Shown: one piece after another, positions 60,616 to 64,000 of the stretch
Layout: every line of letters begins with the position of its first letter
Position numbering within the stretch: position 1 is the stretch's first letter
NCBI GenBank assembly: GCA_019359075.1
Contig: JAHHIB010000003.1
Span: forward strand, 1-64,000
DNA from: Kalymmatonema hyalinum WJT4-NPBG1
GTDB taxonomy: Bacteria > Cyanobacteriota > Cyanobacteriia > Cyanobacteriales > Nostocaceae
Direction: 5' to 3'
Length of the DNA: 64,000 bases
Position numbers and translations under genes: made by a program
The notes under the pieces: generated by a model
What the model saw: only the letters and a program-made list of their open reading frames with translations
Told to the model about the DNA's origin: nothing
The model's database searches: none

Positions 60616-61127
60616 TTCAAGAACTAAATCTTAGTATTCCCTAGCTTGATGCAAGACTAACAGGTATTCAAAGCTGATTGTAAAAGTTAAAACTAACTCA
60701 AATTAAAGACTAATTTGAATTACTAATTTCTAAGTAGCCATCATGAACTGCGTACACCAGGACAGATGAAAATTTATTTTTTCTTCTGCGTTCCTAGCTG
60801 CGGAGTTCTATTTTCAAGCTAGGTGGGCGGAAAAATTTATAACTATGTAACGAAAACTTAACCAGAGCGATTAGAGTTAAATTTGACTCGTGAACAAGAC
60901 CGAACCCTGTTCAAACTGTTCGATTTCAGAGTCACGTACTGAGATAGTAAAAATCCCTCGTGCTTTGTTGGAACGTTTGACCAATACTTTGGGCTATGCC
61001 GCCTAAATGGATAAAGTCAAGCTTAGGTAAGCGCCTGCGCGCGCAATAGCCGGATTGGTTGAGAAACCCACACTGTACCTGTACTCAGGGAGCGTGTGTG
61101 GAGTGTCTCACAAACTGGGTTTTTTAG
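60616..61127. other. Intergenic region with decayed gene tail
   Basis: No intact gene. A plus-strand frame ending near 61005 reads EIVKIPRALLERLTNTLGYA and looks like the end of a small hypothetical protein, with the upstream part frameshifted (NLTREQDRTLFKLFDFRV near 60877-60930). Confidence 0.35.
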
Positions 61128-61613
61128 CTATCGTTTTTTTGTCGTTAAAAACTGACGCAAACTCAGCAAATTTAGAGTTTGTCCCAAAGAAAGCGGTAGA
61201 ATTGTCACTCCTTCTAGACGAGACTGCACCCAACCTTCTCCCCAGTACCATTCGTGAAAACCGTCTATTCCTTGACTCAGCAATAAACGCAGGCAGTTGG
61301 GACGTGCCACATCCACTTGATGATGAATCGAGACTGGTCCGATTCGGGTGGTAAACTCGAATCCAGGACGCAGTTCTTGTGGCATTCCAGAGGCAAAGCG
61401 ACCTGAAAGCACCCATTTTTCTAGTTCCGTAGGACGCAACAGACTGTCGTGAATTGCAGTTGCCGATGCATCAACTTCTATCCGTATTTGGCTTTGTTGA
61501 AAATTACCCAGCATTTTTCGAGGATTGCGAGAAGCGCAAGAGAGTTGTTTTTTTAGTATTGCAAAGATTCGGGGCAACTGCGGCGTTACAGTCAGTTGCA
61601 GTGGAAACTGCAT
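61128..61613 (-). CDS. SRPBCC-fold protein (cyanobacterial type)
   Basis: The 161-residue protein of the START/Bet v1-like (SRPBCC) fold has VDASATAIHDSLLRPTELEK, VLSGRFASGMPQELRPGFEF, TTRIGPVSIHHQVDVARPNC and GIDGFHEWYWGEGWVQSRLE. It probably binds a hydrophobic ligand. Homologues are common in cyanobacteria without an assigned role. It is a single minus-strand gene. Confidence 0.8.
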   Translation of the reverse strand: MQFPLQLTVTPQLPRIFAILKKQLSCASRNPRKMLGNFQQSQIRIEVDASATAIHDSLLRPTELEKWVLSGRFASGMPQELRPGFEFTTRIGPVSIHHQVDVARPNCLRLLLSQGIDGFHEWYWGEGWVQSRLEGVTILPLSLGQTLNLLSLRQFLTTKKR

Positions 61614-62086
61614 AAGTACTTTCTTTTTGACTGCATTTAGTTAAGAAACAGCATCCCACTGAGCGATGCCGATGCATCGTTGCACCAGACTTGGATCCGT
61701 AATGAAACTACAGGAATGCAAGGCACAAAAGCAGCGTATACGAACAGCTACGTTGGTATAAGTTGCAAGGGAAAGGTCAACCAGGGTTAACGCAAGTGTA
61801 CTACTTATTTTTGCTGTGGTTATTTTACGCCTTTGCATATAGGGAGATGGCGATTCGTTTGCTTAACGAGTATTTTCTTTCTCCATCTGGGCAAACATCT
61901 TTGCTTTAACCTTATTTTGGTTGACAAACTTGAGCTTAATTGTTAGCTTCACTTGCCTAAGAGCATGATTGTACCTCACTCCTTGCTGCAAATCTTTAAG
62001 TTAAGTTTTGTTATACTAAGATAACTATCATTCCCATGCAAAAAGCAGGGAATCTCGCTAAGACATTAAAGGCATAGGTTTTTTTC
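61614..62086. other. Intergenic stretch
   Basis: The space between divergent SRPBCC and hslO genes. A 65-codon minus-strand frame (61641-61838) lacks convincing protein character. No RNA gene or terminator was recognised. Confidence 0.4.
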
Positions 62087-62992
62087 ATGGCGGATCAATT
62101 AATTCGCGCCACAGCAGCTGAAGGCGGAATTCGTGCAGTCGGTGCAATTACCACACGTTTGACAGAAGAAGCACGACAACGTCACAAGCTTTCCTATGTG
62201 GCAACGGCTGCACTGGGTCGAACCATGACAGCAGGCTTGTTGATGGCTTCTAGTATGAAACGATCTGGGTCTAGAGTCAATATCCGGGTGAAAGGCGATG
62301 GACCTTTGGGTGGTATATTGATAGACGCAGGGTTAGATGGAACAGTACGCGGTTATGTAGAAAATCCATCTGTGGAACTGCCTCCGAATAGCAAAGGTAA
62401 GCTTGACGTTGGCGGTGCAGTTGGTAACGGTTTTCTTTACGTTGTCCGCGATGTTGGATACGGGTACCCATACTCCAGTACGGTAGAACTCGTTTCTGGT
62501 GAAATTGGGGAGGACGTAGCTCACTACCTGATCACTTCGGAACAAACACCTTCAGCTCTGGTTTTAGGGGTTTTTGTAGGAGCAACCGGGGTAACGGCTG
62601 CTGGAGGGTTACTGGTGCAAGTTCTGCCGAAAGCTGCTAGAGACGAAGCCCTAGTGGAAACTTTGGAATCACGGGTAGCCGGATTATCAGGGTTTACACC
62701 TTTGTTGCAAGCAGGCAAATCATTGACAGACATCTTTCAAGACCTACTAGGAGATATGGGAGTTGCTATATTTCCCGAAACCCAAATTCTACGCTACCAC
62801 TGTGGTTGCTCGTTTGACCGCGTACTAGGAGCATTGAAAATGTTGGGTGAAGCAGAACTGCAAGACATGATTGTCAAAGATAATGGCGCTGAGGCAACTT
62901 GCCATTTTTGTGGTACAGTTTACCAGGCAAGTCGAGATGACTTGGCTCAACTTATTGTAGATTTACAAGCAGAGGCTTCATCTCGGGTATAA
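62087..62992 (+). CDS. hslO: Redox-regulated chaperone Hsp33
   Basis: This cytosolic holdase is activated by oxidative disulphide formation. The 301-residue protein starts DQLIRATAAEGGIRAVGAIT and has the Hsp33 core (GLLMASSMKRSGSRVNIRVK, GDGPLGGILIDAGLDGTVRG). The C-terminal zinc/redox switch has CGCSFDRV and CHFCG, giving the CxC plus CxxC cysteines. All four Cys are present, so it should be functional. Confidence 0.95.
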   Translation: MADQLIRATAAEGGIRAVGAITTRLTEEARQRHKLSYVATAALGRTMTAGLLMASSMKRSGSRVNIRVKGDGPLGGILIDAGLDGTVRGYVENPSVELPPNSKGKLDVGGAVGNGFLYVVRDVGYGYPYSSTVELVSGEIGEDVAHYLITSEQTPSALVLGVFVGATGVTAAGGLLVQVLPKAARDEALVETLESRVAGLSGFTPLLQAGKSLTDIFQDLLGDMGVAIFPETQILRYHCGCSFDRVLGALKMLGEAELQDMIVKDNGAEATCHFCGTVYQASRDDLAQLIVDLQAEASSRV

Positions 62993-63150
62993 AGTATAAA
63001 GAAAGACTTTAAAAAACAAGCATACATGGTATAAGTGGAGGAAATATGATCCTGTAAAAAGTAGCTTTTTCCTAGGAGAAAAAGTTACTATGGCAAGGGC
63101 AAAAGTTTGGATCTATAACAGATCACTATTCTATTATTTTGGTGTGAGAA

Positions 63151-64000
63151 ATGACAGAGCGGGACATACCAGAAAGTTGGTTACCAGGCGAAGCAAGAGA
63201 GCCAGATAATAATATGACTAGAGCATCCCGAAAGCAACAACTTAGTGGAACTCATGCGTCTGGTGTCCCAGCTACTGGTTCTACTTTCAAGTCGGTCGTG
63301 AAACGCTCCGAACAAAGTGATTCAGAAGAAATACCTGTAGAAAAGGATCCAAAAGAAACAGTTTCAATCAGTAAAAGTACTTGGAAATTGCCTAAATGGA
63401 CTAAAAGCTGGGTGTTGTGGACGTTATTGTTAGCGTTGGTTCCGGGCGCGATCGCCTTCATGGCGACAGGGATGTTACTCAAGCTGCCATCTGCGCCAAA
63501 CTGTCCAGCAATTTTCTGGCCGTTGGCGAGTGCGTCGATGCGGTTGCATTGTGCTCAGCTGGCAGCTTCTAAGCAGACGGTGAAAGACCTTCTACAAGCG
63601 ATCTCCCTCGTGAAGGAACTGCCAAAAAATCACCCGCTTCGTGGAGAAATTGAGCGTTTGATAGAAGAGTGGTCACGCGATATTCTGCAACTAGCCGATC
63701 AGAGCTTCCAGGCTGGTCGGCTAGACGAAGCGATTGAAATTGCTGGCCAAGTTCCGAAAGAGGAATCTGCTTATCAATTAGCACAAGACCAAATTTCTCA
63801 ATGGCAGTCCACCTGGTCGAAAGCTGAAGACACCTATAAAGAAGCAGAAGCTCAACTGCGCGAAGAGAACTGGCACCAAGCGTTTATGCTAGCTGCCAGA
63901 TTATTGCGTGTAAACAATAACTACTGGACGACCACTAAGTACGACCAGTTGAACCGTCTGATTGTCAGTGCGCGGGAAGATGGTGAGAAGTTAACGAAAG
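63151..64000 (+). CDS. Large cyanobacterial membrane/coiled-coil protein (partial, runs off window)
   Basis: From ATG 63151 (MTERDIPESWLPGEAREPDN) an open frame reaches the end of the window (283 codons so far). A disordered, charged N-terminus (about 1-85) is followed by one transmembrane helix (VLWTLLLALVPGAIAFMATG). A long helical region then follows (ASKQTVKDLLQAISLVKELP, LADQSFQAGRLDEAIEIAGQ, ENWHQAFMLAARLLRVNNNY), suggesting TPR-like or coiled-coil repeats. Relatives are often labelled chromosome segregation ATPase without an ATPase motif. The rest and the C-terminus lie outside the window. Confidence 0.75.
   Translation, partial: MTERDIPESWLPGEAREPDNNMTRASRKQQLSGTHASGVPATGSTFKSVVKRSEQSDSEEIPVEKDPKETVSISKSTWKLPKWTKSWVLWTLLLALVPGAIAFMATGMLLKLPSAPNCPAIFWPLASASMRLHCAQLAASKQTVKDLLQAISLVKELPKNHPLRGEIERLIEEWSRDILQLADQSFQAGRLDEAIEIAGQVPKEESAYQLAQDQISQWQSTWSKAEDTYKEAEAQLREENWHQAFMLAARLLRVNNNYWTTTKYDQLNRLIVSAREDGEKLTK

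Noticed and set aside
61641-61838. 65-codon minus-strand frame
   Set aside because: No recognisable motif, no ribosome-binding site, and the composition does not look coding.

Overview
The window looks like chromosomal DNA of a filamentous, probably heterocyst-forming cyanobacterium (Nostocales or Stigonematales). The palindrome GCGATCGC (HIP1) recurs throughout. There is a high-light-inducible chlorophyll-binding protein, a DUF3611 protein, a DUF4058 protein, a cyanobacterial thymidylate synthase, a fused FAD-oxidoreductase/SelD, and remnants of a devBC-type heterocyst glycolipid exporter. Intergenic regions carry the heptamer-like tandem repeats and small palindromic dispersed repeats typical of this group. 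No rRNA, tRNA or CRISPR array was recognised. The taxonomic call is an inference from gene content.

Region by region. 0-11.6 kb is regulator-rich and accessory: a MarR gene flanked by matching palindromes, a Crp-like regulator, an AraC regulator, an aldo/keto reductase broken by a 32-nt repeat insertion, a secreted haemagglutinin-like protein, a LuxR/DJ-1 divergent pair, devB and devC fragments, a receiver protein with Asn in place of the acceptor Asp, and an Rrf2 regulator. 11.6-14 kb holds a chimeric gene remnant, a predicted nuclease and a PIN toxin-antitoxin pair. 14-23.3 kb is mostly conserved: pgeF, birA, an M23 peptidase, a MATE pump, a second AraC regulator, a TnpB remnant, riboflavin synthase, a bifunctional nuclease and an Fe-S aldo/keto reductase. 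23.3-32 kb has DUF3611, Uma2 and other debris, an HxlR/SDR divergent pair, prs, a Ser/Thr kinase, bioD and an M20 hydrolase.

32-41 kb is accessory: a ~400-bp element with inverted ends, a C39-like cysteine-peptidase-type protein, an acetyltransferase, RidA, a membrane protein with a DUF6624-like tail, an SH3 protein, a histidine kinase / CPBP protease / response regulator cluster, and a pentapeptide-repeat membrane protein. 42-49 kb returns to housekeeping: SelD fusion, arfB, aroA, a redox protein, DUF202 and hli. 49-52.6 kb is a compact pyrimidine deoxynucleotide locus: thymidylate synthase with an extra N-terminal domain, a membrane-anchored dCTP-deaminase/dUTPase-fold protein that lacks the usual catalytic Glu, a true dUTPase, and a convergent dCTP deaminase. 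This locus is the best candidate for something under-described. 52.7-64 kb has a CobA-like NTPase, an adenylate kinase homologue, rph, pgl, an FHA protein, an M50 protease, a helicase-like remnant, DUF4058, a second predicted nuclease, an SRPBCC protein, hslO and a large membrane protein running off the end.

A recurring theme is insertion of tiny repeats into genes. They break one aldo/keto reductase, lengthen it in frame at a second site, and apparently form the interdomain linker of the SelD fusion.
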